From positions 1 through 64,000 of the forward strand of contig NZ_AYYO01000024.1 in the NCBI RefSeq assembly GCF_001436225.1: a stretch of 64,000 bases of DNA. The letters run 5' to 3'. Origin of the DNA: Lacticaseibacillus sharpeae JCM 1186 = DSM 20505. GTDB lineage: Bacteria > Bacillota > Bacilli > Lactobacillales > Lactobacillaceae. Both the position numbers and the translations under genes were made by a program. Below are positions 23,568-33,182 of the stretch, piece after piece. How positions within the stretch are numbered: position 1 is the first letter of the stretch; each line of letters begins with the position of its first letter. The notes beneath the pieces were generated by a model. It was not told the DNA's origin. It did no database searches and was given only the letters and a program-made list of their open reading frames with translations.

Positions 23568-24005
23568 CTACTCTGCTGCTGCCATGAGCGCAGTCATTCG
23601 CTGACTAATCTGATTGACGGCGAGGCGTGCTGTGTGCAAGTGGCGCTTGTTCACTGCGGTTGGTTTCACACGATACTCTTCCTGCGCCAAGTCACGGTCA
23701 GCATCGAGCGCACGCACATCTAGCTTAATGAGCCGCACGGTTTGTTGACGGAGCTTGGTGCTAAGAGCTTGGCGTCGCTGCGGATTGTTGGCCCCGGCCA
23801 GTAGTGCGTCGGTCCGAGCAATCTCTTTGCGTTGCCGCTGAATCTGTCCGTGCGCTGCGGTAATCCGCGCACGTAAAGCAGCGCGGACACTACTGGCCGC
23901 CTCTGCTTTATTGCGATTCATCGTGAAACCAATGCCGATGAGCAAAACGGAAATCATCAGCGCCATACCTCCCCAGATATAACGTGAACGGTTGTTGCTG
24001 TACAT
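23568..24005 (-). CDS. Small membrane-anchored coiled-coil protein
   Basis: 145 residues from ATG 24005, with AGGATG as SD. An N-terminal membrane helix at about 10-29 (GGMALMISVLLIGIGFTM) anchors an Ala/Arg/Gln-rich helical body. That body (RAALRARITAAHGQIQRQ, then RQALSTKLRQQTVRLIKL) probably folds as an extracellular coiled coil, because positive residues precede the helix. No enzymatic motif. It stands alone, with its own terminator. The function is unknown. Confidence 0.65.
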   Translation of the reverse strand: MYSNNRSRYIWGGMALMISVLLIGIGFTMNRNKAEAASSVRAALRARITAAHGQIQRQRKEIARTDALLAGANNPQRRQALSTKLRQQTVRLIKLDVRALDADRDLAQEEYRVKPTAVNKRHLHTARLAVNQISQRMTALMAAAE

Positions 24006-24322
24006 GGTATTCACATCCTAAACTTACTGCGATCCCCATCGCAATTGCTTACGAACTTATTATTACACAAAGGATATGATAATACTAAGGTTAAATTTTC
24101 TGCATTTTGGCGAATGCCGACCATAAGTAAATAACATGAATCAGCAAACCATGGCGGCAACTTTTCTGGCCATCTAGACCACATTTGGCCCTGTGAAACG
24201 CCGTAGAGTGGGTCTTGCCTTAAATATTCATTCACGGACTATCATACGAGTAGTTTTTACTTATACCTTTCCGAACCGCTTTTCGCCAAACTCGGCGCAA
24301 AAAAAGTTTTCCACTCCGCACA

Positions 24323-24355
24323 AAAACGGCGCGAACCCCTGCGAGTTTGCGCCGT
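24323..24355 (-). terminator. Terminator of the coiled-coil gene
   Basis: ACGGCGC pairs with GCGCCGT across a 19-nt loop and is followed by five U on the minus strand. Confidence 0.8.
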
Positions 24356-24373
24356 CATCTGCGTTAATTAATC

Positions 24374-25078
24374 TTACTGGTTGTCGTTGTTCTGGTGCTT
24401 GGAGACGATGGAGTCAGCCTTGGAGCGGGTGCTGCTTACTTCGTCTTGTGCCTGCTGGAGCTGCTTGTCCTTCGCGTCTGCGTTGGCCTTGTTGTCCGCA
24501 GCTTCCTTCTTGGCAGCGGTGAGCTGGTTGTTCAGGTCGTTCACGCTGTTGTTCAGGGTGTCAATCTTGCTGTTCAGAGTAGAAATGGTGCTGTTAGCGG
24601 TGTTGACTTACTGCTGCTTAGCGTCAACTTCCTTCTGCTTGTCAGCAACCTTAGCGTTACCGTCCGCAATTGCCTGCTGCGTTTCCGTAATCTTCTGCTG
24701 GATCTGTGCCTGCAGGTTTGCTTCTTCGGAATCCTTCTGCTGCTTGAGCTGGTTGTAGCTGTCCTGCAGCTGGCTAACCTGGTTCTTCGCGTTGGTCAGG
24801 TCGCTCTGCGCGGTGGTCAGTGCGGACTGCACGCTTGCGAGCTGGCTCTTAGCATCCTTCAAGTCGCTTTCGGTCTGCTTGAGCTTGTCTTCCTTGGTCG
24901 TGATCATCTGGTCGAGCTTGTCGAGGTCCTGGTTGATGGCGGTCACGTCGTTGTGGCCAGCCCAGTAGGTGTCAGCGAACGTCTTCACACCGACACCGGC
25001 GAAACCTACGAGCACTGCTGCAGTAGCAACAGAAGCGATTTTAGCACCCAGGCCGAGTTTTGCAAAAGTCTTGAACAT
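24374..25078 (-). pseudogene. Coiled-coil exported protein interrupted by one in-frame stop
   Basis: The ATG at 25078 (SD GGAGGAA) begins a protein with a membrane or signal helix at about 12-34 and a long heptad-rich coiled coil (LDKLDQMITTKEDKLKQTES and so on). A TAA at 24608-24610 stops it at 156 residues. The same frame then stays open for 77 more codons of identical character (VNTAN STISTLNSKIDTLNN, ending QNNDNQ) to the TAA at 24374, next to the terminator. The full length would be about 234 residues. A CAA-to-TAA change would explain it. The short form might still be stable. The relatives are cell-surface or peptidoglycan-associated proteins. Confidence 0.75.
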
Positions 25079-25238
25079 AATAATTTCCTCCATGGTCGGG
25101 CTACGTAGATTGGTTGTCGCTCGCAGTAGCACTCTTCGTTTTTGTTTTTAAGTTACGTTTTGTTTACAAGATACATTATGCCTGTTATTAAATTTAAAAG
25201 CAACCTAAATTGCGTAAAAAAGTAAGTAAAGAATTTGC

Positions 25239-25260
25239 AAACGTTGATATATCAACGTTT
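25239..25260. repeat. Perfect 22-bp palindrome
   Basis: Each half is AAACGTTGATA, joined without a loop. It lies about 160 bp upstream of the coiled-coil gene and is flanked by TTTGCA/TGCAAA half-matches. A dimeric repressor site is plausible. The remaining 25079-25460 gap is AT-rich with no gene. Confidence 0.55.
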
Positions 25261-25460
25261 ATCTGCAAATTTTCCCGTCCAAATGTATAAAGAAAAAGCT
25301 TGATGGTACTATAAGTTTTACGAATTTAGCCGTTTCACGTTGTAGAACCGGCGTTTTTTATTTCATTGGTAACATTTAGACCGACAATTTTGCTGAAAGT
25401 CGGTCGTGAGCATGCAGAAAATATTCATAAAATTACATTCAAAAATTTTGTGTAGCCAAC

Positions 25461-25506
25461 AAAAAATCCCCTGCTTAACGCGCAAACCGGCGTCAAACAA
25501 GGGATT
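25461..25506 (-). terminator. Terminator of the lysine operon
   Basis: AATCCC and GGGATT arms around a GC-rich imperfect stem, followed by six U on the minus strand, about 80 nt after the asd stop. Confidence 0.7.
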
Positions 25507-25586
25507 CAGCAGATATATTTTGATAATCCGTTCGTTACTCGTTGTTCTGTTTTACCCAATTAATGGATAACCGAACCATAACGTGA

Positions 25587-26669
25587 CTAGTTAAACAGCT
25601 CCGCACTACCAGCTGGTACGTGTACCAGGTCGCGGGCAACCAGCTCCTCGGCAATCTGCACGGTGTTCCATGCAGCACCCTTCAGCAGGTTATCGGACAC
25701 AACCCACATGTGGTAAGCACCGGGGTTCTCGACATCGGCACGGATGCGGCCGACGAAGGTGTCGCGGCTGCCTTCAGCGGTGATTGGCTGGGGGTAAATC
25801 TGGTGGGCAGGGTCATCCTGAACCACCACGCCGGCAGCACCCGTCAAGCTCTGGCGGATTTCGTCAGGGGTTGGCTGCTTCTCGGTTGTGAAGTAGACCG
25901 TCTCACCATGACCGATTGGCACGGGCACACGGACACAGGTAGCTGTGACCTTGATGTCCGTACTGTTCTTGTCGCCGTACATGATCTTCTTGGTTTCGTG
26001 GATCATCTTCCACTCTTCATGCGTGTAATCGGCATCCTCGAACACGTCAATCTGTGGCAACAGGTTGAATGCCAGTGGGTAGTGCTTCTTGTCACCCTTC
26101 ACTGGCAGGATTTCTGCCTGCATCTCCTTGCCGTCAATCTTCTCCTGTGCTTCACGGTACAGTTCGTTGATGGCAGACTGGCCAGCCCCACCAGCTGCCT
26201 GGTAGGTGGAAACAATAATCTGGTTCAAGCCGAACTTCTGGCGCACTGGTTCAAGCGCAACGACCATCTGGATGGTGGAGCAGTTCGGGTTCGCGATGAT
26301 CCCGTTGTGGTTCGCCAGTGCGTCTGGGTTAACTTCAGGCACAACCAAAGGCACGTTGTCGTTCATGCGGAAGAAGGAGGTGTTGTCGACACAGACAGCG
26401 CCGCGCTTCACCGCTTCGGGCAGCAGGCGTCCGGAGACGGAACCACCAGCGGAAGCCAGAACCAGGTCGACACCGTTGAATGAATCCGGCACGGCCTCTT
26501 CAATCGTGACGGGTTCACCCTTGAAGTAGAGGGTCTTGCCCGCGGACCGGGACGATGCGAGCAGGTGAATCTCGCCCACCGGAATCGTGGACTGTTCGAG
26601 CTGCTCGATCATGCGGGTACCCACCGCACCGGTGGCCCCCAGAATTGCTACTGTGTACTGCTTTGCCAT
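25587..26669 (-). CDS. asd: Aspartate-semialdehyde dehydrogenase
   Basis: 360 residues from ATG 26669 (SD GGGGGAAA). It has the NADP-binding [18 protein letters not shown] near 9-26, the catalytic Cys in [12 protein letters not shown], and [14 protein letters not shown], all typical of the Gram-positive Asd class. It reduces L-aspartyl phosphate to aspartate semialdehyde, the branch point to lysine, methionine and threonine. It is the last gene of the riboswitch-controlled lysine operon. The same product also serves the met/hom operon on the other strand. Confidence 0.96.
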   Translation of the reverse strand: MAKQYTVAILGATGAVGTRMIEQLEQSTIPVGEIHLLASSRSAGKTLYFKGEPVTIEEAVPDSFNGVDLVLASAGGSVSGRLLPEAVKRGAVCVDNTSFFRMNDNVPLVVPEVNPDALANHNGIIANPNCSTIQMVVALEPVRQKFGLNQIIVSTYQAAGGAGQSAINELYREAQEKIDGKEMQAEILPVKGDKKHYPLAFNLLPQIDVFEDADYTHEEWKMIHETKKIMYGDKNSTDIKVTATCVRVPVPIGHGETVYFTTEKQPTPDEIRQSLTGAAGVVVQDDPAHQIYPQPITAEGSRDTFVGRIRADVENPGAYHMWVVSDNLLKGAAWNTVQIAEELVARDLVHVPAGSAELFN

Positions 26670-26807
26670 AAAATATTTCCCCCATATCACCGGCACACGC
26701 GCCGGCTTATTCACTGCAAAATATTCGCGGTGTGTATTTTTGCGGTCCGCAACTGCGCAGCCGCTAACGATTTGGAACTTGAAACCCTAATATACCACCA
26801 CGCGGAA

Positions 26808-27980
26808 CTAGTGCGTGCGGACAAAATTCTGAATTCGCCGGATGCATTCTTCCAGGTTCGCCGTTGATGCGGCGTAGGACAGGCGCACGTAACCCTCACC
26901 CCCGGGACCGAAGACGGAACCAGGAACCAGCCCGACTTTGGCCTCCTTGGCGAGCGTGTAGACGAACTGCACGTCGTCGGTGCCGAACTGCGCCGGCATC
27001 TTGGCGAAAATGTAGAAGGCCCCGCCCGGTGTTGGTGCGTCGAAGCCGACTTCCTTCAGCCCCGCCAGCACCAGGTCACGGCGCTTATGGTAGACATCGC
27101 GCATCTTGGCCGCATCATCGCGCCCATTAACCAGCGCTTCGACCGCGGCCCGCTGCATGGGGCTGGCCACCGTTGTCACCATGTACTGGTGCATCTTGCC
27201 GACCTGCGCCGTCAGTTCCTTGGGTCCCGCCACGTAGCCGACCCGGTAGCCAGTCATCGCGTGGGACTTACTGAAGCCGCTGATGAGCAGCGTCTGTTCT
27301 GGCAGCAACTTGGCCAGGCTCAGGTGGTCTTCGTCGTAGGACAGTTCCGCATAAATTTCGTCAGACAGCACCAGCATGTCCGTCTGCGCAATCGCCGCCG
27401 CCAAGGCCTTGATCTGCGCGTGTGTGTAGGTGACCCCAGTTGGGTTGCCCGGGTAATTCAGCACGATTGCCTTGGCGTCTGGGTGCGCCGCCAGCACGGT
27501 CTGCAGGCGTTCCGGCGTCATGATGAACTCAGGAGCGGTGTTGACCTCGACCACGTTCATCCCGTTCATCCGGCCAATCGCGGAATAGAGCGGAAATTCA
27601 GGGGTCGGCACAATCAGCGTGTCGCCAGGGTTGAACAGACCGCCGAGGGCCGCCGCGATGGATTCCGTCGCGCCGACCGTCACGATAACTTCTTCAGCCA
27701 CATACTGGCCGCCGAAGCGTTCGTTCAGGTACTTGGCCACGTTCTCACGCAGGTCCATGTAGCCCATGGACGGCGCGTAGTGGGACCAATCATCGCGGAT
27801 GGCCGCTTCGGTGACGCGTTTGATGTGTTCGGGCACCGCAAAGTCGGGTTCGCCGAGCGTCAACTTGATGATTCCGGGAATGTTACTGATGTTCTGGTCA
27901 ACCGCGCGAATTGCGGATGGTTCGATGGTCGCCAGCGCCTTGTTGCCAAGTTGCGCGAGCGCAGGTTTGAGTTCTGTCAT
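26808..27980 (-). CDS. patA: PLP aminotransferase, probable N-acetyl-LL-DAP aminotransferase
   Basis: 390 residues from ATG 27980. It is a class I/II fold-type I aminotransferase: IKLTLGEPDF near 40, NYPGNPTGVTY, then SGFSKSHAMTGYRVGY with the PLP Lys in SKSH. In the acetylase DAP pathway an enzyme of this kind converts N-acetyl-2-amino-6-oxopimelate to N-acetyl-LL-2,6-diaminopimelate. Its place between dapB and asd supports that role. The SD is AGGAAAGAAG. A broader aromatic or alanine transaminase activity is possible. Confidence 0.85.
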   Translation of the reverse strand: MTELKPALAQLGNKALATIEPSAIRAVDQNISNIPGIIKLTLGEPDFAVPEHIKRVTEAAIRDDWSHYAPSMGYMDLRENVAKYLNERFGGQYVAEEVIVTVGATESIAAALGGLFNPGDTLIVPTPEFPLYSAIGRMNGMNVVEVNTAPEFIMTPERLQTVLAAHPDAKAIVLNYPGNPTGVTYTHAQIKALAAAIAQTDMLVLSDEIYAELSYDEDHLSLAKLLPEQTLLISGFSKSHAMTGYRVGYVAGPKELTAQVGKMHQYMVTTVASPMQRAAVEALVNGRDDAAKMRDVYHKRRDLVLAGLKEVGFDAPTPGGAFYIFAKMPAQFGTDDVQFVYTLAKEAKVGLVPGSVFGPGGEGYVRLSYAASTANLEECIRRIQNFVRTH

Positions 27981-28040
27981 GGTTACTTCTTTCCTGGGCA
28001 AATGCGGGGCATCTGCCTTTGTGCATGGGTACGAAAAATT

Positions 28041-28790
28041 TTACTTAAGCAGTGAATCGAGGCCAACAGTCAGGGCGTCAGGCAGGCCATTCACGCTGCG
28101 GATGGACAGGGCAATGCCCGCCATGAAGGAGGAGCGGTCGAAAGAGTCCTGGCGAATGGTCAAGGCTTCACCGGGGCCGCCGAAGATAACTTCTTCGGAG
28201 GCGTTAAACCCGGGCAGCCGGACTGCGTGGACCTGGATGCCGTCGATGTCCTCACCGCGTGCAGGCGCGTCGGACTTCGGTGCGCGTGGCTTGCCGGTGC
28301 GGGCCGCCGCAATCGCCTGCGCCGTGGCGCGGGCCGTCCCGGATGGTGCGTCCAGCTTGTCTTCGTGGTGGTATTCGAGCACTTCCGCATCGGGGAAGTA
28401 CTTGGCTGCCTTCTGTGCGAACTGCATCAGCAATACGGCGGAAATACCGAAGTTAGGCACAATCAGCAAGTGGCGCTTGTTGGCTGCAGCCAGTGCCCCC
28501 AGCTTCTTGGTGTCTTCCGGCTGCAAGCCGCTCGTCCCAATCACAATGTCGTAGCCGTGGGTCAGGGCAAATTCACCGTTGGCCTTCGCGCCAGCCGGTG
28601 TCGTCATGTCCATCCACACGTCTGCGGGCACGTTGATGTCCTCATACTTGGTGAAGACGGGGAAGTCCGCCGGTTCTGCGCCCAGTGGGCTGAAGGCAGC
28701 AACTACTTCGAGGTCGTCGGTGCCCTTAATCATTTCCTGAATGCGCTGGCCCATTTTGCCGAACGCCCCAGCCAAAATAACTGTTGTCAT
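28041..28790 (-). CDS. dapB: 4-hydroxy-tetrahydrodipicolinate reductase
   Basis: 249 residues with the Rossmann start VILAGAFGKMGQRIQEM, the DMTTPAGAKAN segment, EYHHEDKLDAPSGTA (substrate-binding HH and K-x-D-A-P-SGTA) and a C-terminal NAD(P)H-linked domain. It reduces 4-hydroxy-tetrahydrodipicolinate to tetrahydrodipicolinate. Its start lies 2 nt after the dapA stop, and the SD AAAGGAT is inside dapA, so the two are tightly coupled. Confidence 0.96.
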   Translation of the reverse strand: MTTVILAGAFGKMGQRIQEMIKGTDDLEVVAAFSPLGAEPADFPVFTKYEDINVPADVWMDMTTPAGAKANGEFALTHGYDIVIGTSGLQPEDTKKLGALAAANKRHLLIVPNFGISAVLLMQFAQKAAKYFPDAEVLEYHHEDKLDAPSGTARATAQAIAAARTGKPRAPKSDAPARGEDIDGIQVHAVRLPGFNASEEVIFGGPGEALTIRQDSFDRSSFMAGIALSIRSVNGLPDALTVGLDSLLK

Positions 28791-28792
28791 AG

Positions 28793-29659
28793 TTAGATCC
28801 TTTCCAAAACTTGCGCAGCTTCATCAGCCGTGAGCTTAATCATTGGCAGCCGCATGTCTTCGTTGATTTCACCGCGGTGGGCCAGGAGCATCTTGATGGG
28901 CTCAGGAGACGGGAAGCGGAACAAGGCGTTCATCTTCGGCGTCAGGTCATCCATCAGCTCGTCGGCACTGGCAATGTCCTCTGCGCTTTCGGCAGTCAGG
29001 CACTCGAGCATCTCTGGCGCCAGCACGTGGCTGGCAACAGAAATCACGCCGGCACCGCCAACGCGAATGGCATCCAGCATCTGGCCGTCTTCACCGGTGT
29101 ATACGGCAAAGTCATCCGGCGTGTTCTTGACCAGGTAGGCAATATCGTCGATCGTCGTGCACTGCTTAACGCCCTTAATCCGCGGGTGCTTAGCCAGTTC
29201 CACAATCGTGTCGTTGTCGATGGTGACCACCACGCGGCCCGGAATGTTGTACAGAATGACGGGCACGCTACTGGCGTCCGCAATCTTGGTGAAGTGGGCA
29301 ATCATCCCCGCCTGGCTTGGCTTGTTGTAGTAAGGTGCGACCGCAAGCAAGGCGTCGACGCCGGCGATGGCACTAGCCTCCTTGGCCAGTGCCGCTGAGG
29401 CCGCCGTGCTGTTCGTTCCCACGTTGGCTACCTGCACCGCGTTTTTGCCCTTAAGCAATTCACCTACGTGCGTGAACAGCGCAATCTTCTCGGCGTGCGT
29501 CAGGTTAGGTGATTCACCAGTAGTCCCCGCAACGAGGAACCCGGTGACCCCCTCACCCAGCATGCGTTCAATCAGCGCGTCGAGTGCGGGGTAGTCAACC
29601 TCATCCTCAGTGGTAAAGGGGGTGACGAGGGCCGTGATAATCGGAACATTCTTAAACAT
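28793..29659 (-). CDS. dapA: 4-hydroxy-tetrahydrodipicolinate synthase
   Basis: 288 residues. ITALVTPFT at the N-terminus, GTTGESPNLTHAEK near 45-58, YYNKPSQAGM, and VPVILYNIPGR with the catalytic Tyr. The Schiff-base Lys is in RIKGVKQCT, near residue 162. It condenses pyruvate with aspartate semialdehyde, the first lysine-specific step. SD AAAGGAAGAG. Confidence 0.96.
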   Translation of the reverse strand: MFKNVPIITALVTPFTTEDEVDYPALDALIERMLGEGVTGFLVAGTTGESPNLTHAEKIALFTHVGELLKGKNAVQVANVGTNSTAASAALAKEASAIAGVDALLAVAPYYNKPSQAGMIAHFTKIADASSVPVILYNIPGRVVVTIDNDTIVELAKHPRIKGVKQCTTIDDIAYLVKNTPDDFAVYTGEDGQMLDAIRVGGAGVISVASHVLAPEMLECLTAESAEDIASADELMDDLTPKMNALFRFPSPEPIKMLLAHRGEINEDMRLPMIKLTADEAAQVLERI

Positions 29660-29700
29660 CTTACTCTTCCTTTCGTAAGTGCAAGCCAGTGGCAGTGGTA

Positions 29701-30855
29701 CTATTCGGCCATCCGGTGGGTCAAAAACTTGACGAAGCCAGACACTCCGGGCAGCAGTGCCGCCTCGTCCGGACTCATCTTACTGCTGTGCAGCGGGTGG
29801 CCGGGATCACCGACGCCCAGCCACACCATGGTGCCGGGGAACTTCTGCAGCAGGAACCCGAAGTCTTCACCGGTCATCGCGGGTGCAATGTCGGCAAAAT
29901 CAATCGTTGCGTCCTGGCGCATGAAGGCGATGAGGTCTGCCGTCAGTTGCGGGTCGTTCTCCACGGGCATGTAGCCGCCCTGGATCAGGTTCAGGTCAAC
30001 CTGCACGCCGTACGTCGCGCCGACCCCGTCCGCAATCGCCCGTACCCGCTTCTGCATCATCTCGATGTCCACCTGGCGGAACGCCCGGATAGTGCCGTCC
30101 AGGTGTGCGGACCCGGCGATGACGTTGCCGATGGTGCCCGCGTGCAGGTCGCCAATCGTGACCACGCCGCCCCGGACTGGGTCAACGTTGCGCGAAACCA
30201 CGGTCTGCACCTGCATGACAAAAGCTGCCGCTGCAACTAAGGCATCGTTGGCCTGGTGCGGGAACGCCGCGTGGCCGCTCACCCCGGTGAAGGTCAGGTG
30301 AATCTCGGTGGTGCCGGCAAAAAGCGTGCCGAGCCGCGTGGCGATTTGGCCCGCCGGCAGGTCTGGGTTGTCGTGCAGGCCGTAAAATTCATCTGGCCGC
30401 CACTTACCCGCAAAAGCACCGGCATCATAGGCCCGCTTGCCGCCAAAGTCGTTTTCTTCCGCCGGCTGGAAGAAGAACACCATGTTATCGCGGGGCTGGT
30501 TCAAGGTGAAGTGTCGCAAAACGCCCAGGGCCACGGTCATGTGGACGTCGTGGCCGCACGCATGCATCTGCCCCGGAATCGTGGAGGCGAAGTCCAGCCC
30601 GGTCTCTTCCGTCACCGGCAGCGCGTCGATGTCCGTCCGGTAGCCAATCGTCCGCTGGGGATTGGTCCCGGCCAGGTGCACGAGGATGGCTGTGGGCACC
30701 GCGGGAATTCCAGTTACTTCCATAAAGGGTACCTGCCAGCTACCAATCAGTTTACGCAGGTATTCATGGGTGCGTGTTTCGTGTAGCGCGAGTTCCGGAA
30801 TACGGTGCAAGTCTTCACGAATGGTACTGAGTTCAGCGGCGGTTAAATCTGGCAT
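29701..30855 (-). CDS. dapL: N-acetyldiaminopimelate deacetylase (M20 family)
   Basis: 384 residues from ATG 30855 (SD AAAGGAGA). Metallopeptidase M20D hallmarks are RRxLHxxPEL-like REDLHRIPELALHE, GYRTDIDALPVTEETG, MHACGHDVHMTVALG, QPAEENDFGGKRAYDAG and the late MTGEDFGFLL. It removes acetate from N-acetyl-LL-DAP to give LL-DAP. The gene between dapA and dapD fixes the role against generic amidohydrolases. Confidence 0.92.
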   Translation of the reverse strand: MPDLTAAELSTIREDLHRIPELALHETRTHEYLRKLIGSWQVPFMEVTGIPAVPTAILVHLAGTNPQRTIGYRTDIDALPVTEETGLDFASTIPGQMHACGHDVHMTVALGVLRHFTLNQPRDNMVFFFQPAEENDFGGKRAYDAGAFAGKWRPDEFYGLHDNPDLPAGQIATRLGTLFAGTTEIHLTFTGVSGHAAFPHQANDALVAAAAFVMQVQTVVSRNVDPVRGGVVTIGDLHAGTIGNVIAGSAHLDGTIRAFRQVDIEMMQKRVRAIADGVGATYGVQVDLNLIQGGYMPVENDPQLTADLIAFMRQDATIDFADIAPAMTGEDFGFLLQKFPGTMVWLGVGDPGHPLHSSKMSPDEAALLPGVSGFVKFLTHRMAE

Positions 30856-30885
30856 GGCGGTCTCCTTTATGCAGTTCGGCAAATA

Positions 30886-31602
30886 TTACAGGTTACGCAG
30901 CGCGTCGATCAGCGCGGTCTTGCCTTCAGTCTTCGCGTCGATTTCCTTGATGACCTTAGCGGGTACACCAGCAACAACGGTGTGGGCAGGGACGTCCTTG
31001 GTGACGATGGCGCCGGCCGCAACGACTGCGCCTTCACCAATCCGCACACCTTCGAGCACAACCGCGTTGGCCCCAACCAGCACGTTGTCTTCAACGATAA
31101 CTGGGGTTGCGGATGCTGGTTCAACAACGCCGGCGAGGACGGCCCCCGCACCGATGTGGCAGTGCTTGCCGACCGTTGCGCGGCCACCGAGCACGGCGCC
31201 CATGTCGATCATGGAGGCATCACCGATGAAGGAACCAATGTTGATGACAGCCCCCATCATGATGACGGCGTTGTCCCCGATTGCCACGTGTTCACGGATG
31301 ATTGCACCTGGTTCAATCCGGGCGTTGGTGTGGGTAATGTCGAGCATTGGCACACCTGAGTTGCGCGCAGCAACTTCAACGTGCTGGGCGCTGATGTGCG
31401 CCGCGTTCGCTGCCAACCATGGCGCAATCACTTCGTTGTCCCCGAAGAGTCGGCCAGTCTTCACGTCGAGGAATGCTTCAACGCCAGCGGGCACGTCCGT
31501 CAACTGGTCCATGTCCCCCGCGATTGTGACCTGTACGGGCGTCTTCTTGGGTGCGGTCGCGATGTATTCGATAACCTTTTCTGCGTCAAATTGTTTAGCC
31601 AT
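30886..31602 (-). CDS. dapD: Tetrahydrodipicolinate N-acetyltransferase
   Basis: 238 residues. The C-terminal two thirds are hexapeptide repeats of a left-handed beta-helix ([40 protein letters not shown]). The N-terminal domain is the one typical of the DapH acetyl-CoA enzymes. It acetylates tetrahydrodipicolinate, committing this organism to the acetylase variant of DAP synthesis. SD AAGGAGA. Also named dapH in some genomes. Confidence 0.95.
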   Translation of the reverse strand: MAKQFDAEKVIEYIATAPKKTPVQVTIAGDMDQLTDVPAGVEAFLDVKTGRLFGDNEVIAPWLAANAAHISAQHVEVAARNSGVPMLDITHTNARIEPGAIIREHVAIGDNAVIMMGAVINIGSFIGDASMIDMGAVLGGRATVGKHCHIGAGAVLAGVVEPASATPVIVEDNVLVGANAVVLEGVRIGEGAVVAAGAIVTKDVPAHTVVAGVPAKVIKEIDAKTEGKTALIDALRNL

Positions 31603-31764
31603 GTCTATCTCCTTATTGTGGGTAGTATCTGCGTGCTTTCAACTTACCTAAAATGCATTACGTCATTCCCATTTTAACAAGTTTGGTGCAGGGCGTAGTG
31701 AAAAATTGGGTGTTACTTATTAATTTTTGGTCAAGCGGGGCAAATTCTCATTTAACGCGGACGC

Positions 31765-33054
31765 CTAGCCCTGGTAATCCAGGTCGTGATCCGTTAAGTC
31801 CTCCCAAGTTTCGCGGCGGATAACTTCCTGGCTCTTGCCGTTTTCGGCGAAGACCACGGCCGGCCGCGGGTTGCGGTTGTAGAGGGACGCCATGGAGTAG
31901 CCGTACGCCCCGGTGCTCAATAACGCGATGATGTCACCCGGCTTGATGGCAGGCAGCTTGGCGTCTTTAATCAGGATGTCGCCGGATTCGCAGTACTTGC
32001 CGGCCAAGGTCACGGTCGTGGTTGCTGGCGCCGTGGCCTGATCCGCCACGACGGCCTGGTAGTCTGCCTGGTAGAGTGCGGGGCGAATGTTGTCGCCCAT
32101 GCCCCCGTCGACAGTCTGGTACGTCCGCACGCCGGGGATGGTCTTGCTGGAGCCCGCCGTATACAGCGTGGTGCCGGCCGCGCCGACGATGGAGCGCCCT
32201 GGTTCAATCCAGATAGCTGGTGTGTCCCAGCCATTGGCGTGCGCGCCCTTCTCAATCACCGCCACCAGCGCGTCGATGAACTTATTGGATGCCAGTGGCT
32301 TGTCGTCATCCGTGTACTGAATGCCGAAACCGCCGCCGACGTCGAACACACGGGGAGTGAAGTGGTTCGCTGCCGCCAGCTCGACCAGCTTCTCGGCTTC
32401 GGCCACAAAGCCCTCGATTTCAAAAATCTGGGAGCCGATGTGGGCGTGCAGGCCGAGCAAGTCGAGGCTTGTTTCCGCCTCGGCCTTCTTGATGGCGTCA
32501 GCAACCTGGCCGGACGCCACGTCGAAGCCGAACTTGCTGTCAGCCTGGCCGGTCATGATGTATTCGTGCGTGTGCGCGGACACGGCCGGCGCAATCCGCA
32601 GCAGAATCTTCTGCTTGATGCCCTTGGCCGCCGCGAGCTTAGCCAGCCGCACCAGTTCGAAGTCGTTGTCGACGATGATGGTGCCCAGACCCACTTCCAG
32701 CGCGTAATTCAGTTCGTCATCGGACTTGTTGTTACCATTGAAGGACACGTTGGCCATGTTGAAGCCCGCTTTTTGCGCCGTTGCGATTTCACCGCCAGAC
32801 ACCACGTCGAGGTGCGCCTGTTCTTCAGCGGCCACCTGGAACATCGCCACGCTGGCGAACGCCTTGGCCGCATAGCTCACGGCGTAGTCCACGTTGTGCT
32901 GGTCAAAGGCCGTCCGGTACGCCCGGATGGCGCCGCGGATACGTTCCACGTCGTACACATACAGTGGTGTGCCATACTGCTGCGCCAGGTCGGTCGCGGG
33001 CACGCCGCCAATGGTCAAAGCACCTGCGTCGTTCGTCGTAAATGGAATTGTCAT
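31765..33054 (-). CDS. lysA: Diaminopimelate decarboxylase
   Basis: 429 residues, fold-type III PLP enzyme. YAAKAFAS near 60 carries the PLP Lys. HIGSQIFE, DVGGGFGIQY and EPGRSIVG bind phosphate and substrate, and CESGDIL is the second active-site segment. It decarboxylates meso-DAP to L-lysine. The presence of lysA with the whole dap set indicates genuine lysine synthesis and not DAP supply alone. SD AAGGAGA. The 160-nt gap to dapD has no evident terminator. Confidence 0.96.
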   Translation of the reverse strand: MTIPFTTNDAGALTIGGVPATDLAQQYGTPLYVYDVERIRGAIRAYRTAFDQHNVDYAVSYAAKAFASVAMFQVAAEEQAHLDVVSGGEIATAQKAGFNMANVSFNGNNKSDDELNYALEVGLGTIIVDNDFELVRLAKLAAAKGIKQKILLRIAPAVSAHTHEYIMTGQADSKFGFDVASGQVADAIKKAEAETSLDLLGLHAHIGSQIFEIEGFVAEAEKLVELAAANHFTPRVFDVGGGFGIQYTDDDKPLASNKFIDALVAVIEKGAHANGWDTPAIWIEPGRSIVGAAGTTLYTAGSSKTIPGVRTYQTVDGGMGDNIRPALYQADYQAVVADQATAPATTTVTLAGKYCESGDILIKDAKLPAIKPGDIIALLSTGAYGYSMASLYNRNPRPAVVFAENGKSQEVIRRETWEDLTDHDLDYQG

Positions 33055-33182
33055 GCTAATTTCTCCTTAATTATCGTGTCTGAGTGTCGGATAATCCCCA
33101 CCGCAACAACATATGTTTTTTGCAATTATTAATTAGCTAATATGGCACCACAATTCCGTCCGCGAACTGCGCCCGCCCTTAG

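Noticed and set aside
26864-27130. Small plus-strand frames opposite the aminotransferase
   Set aside because: They are Arg/Pro-rich shadow frames without an SD.
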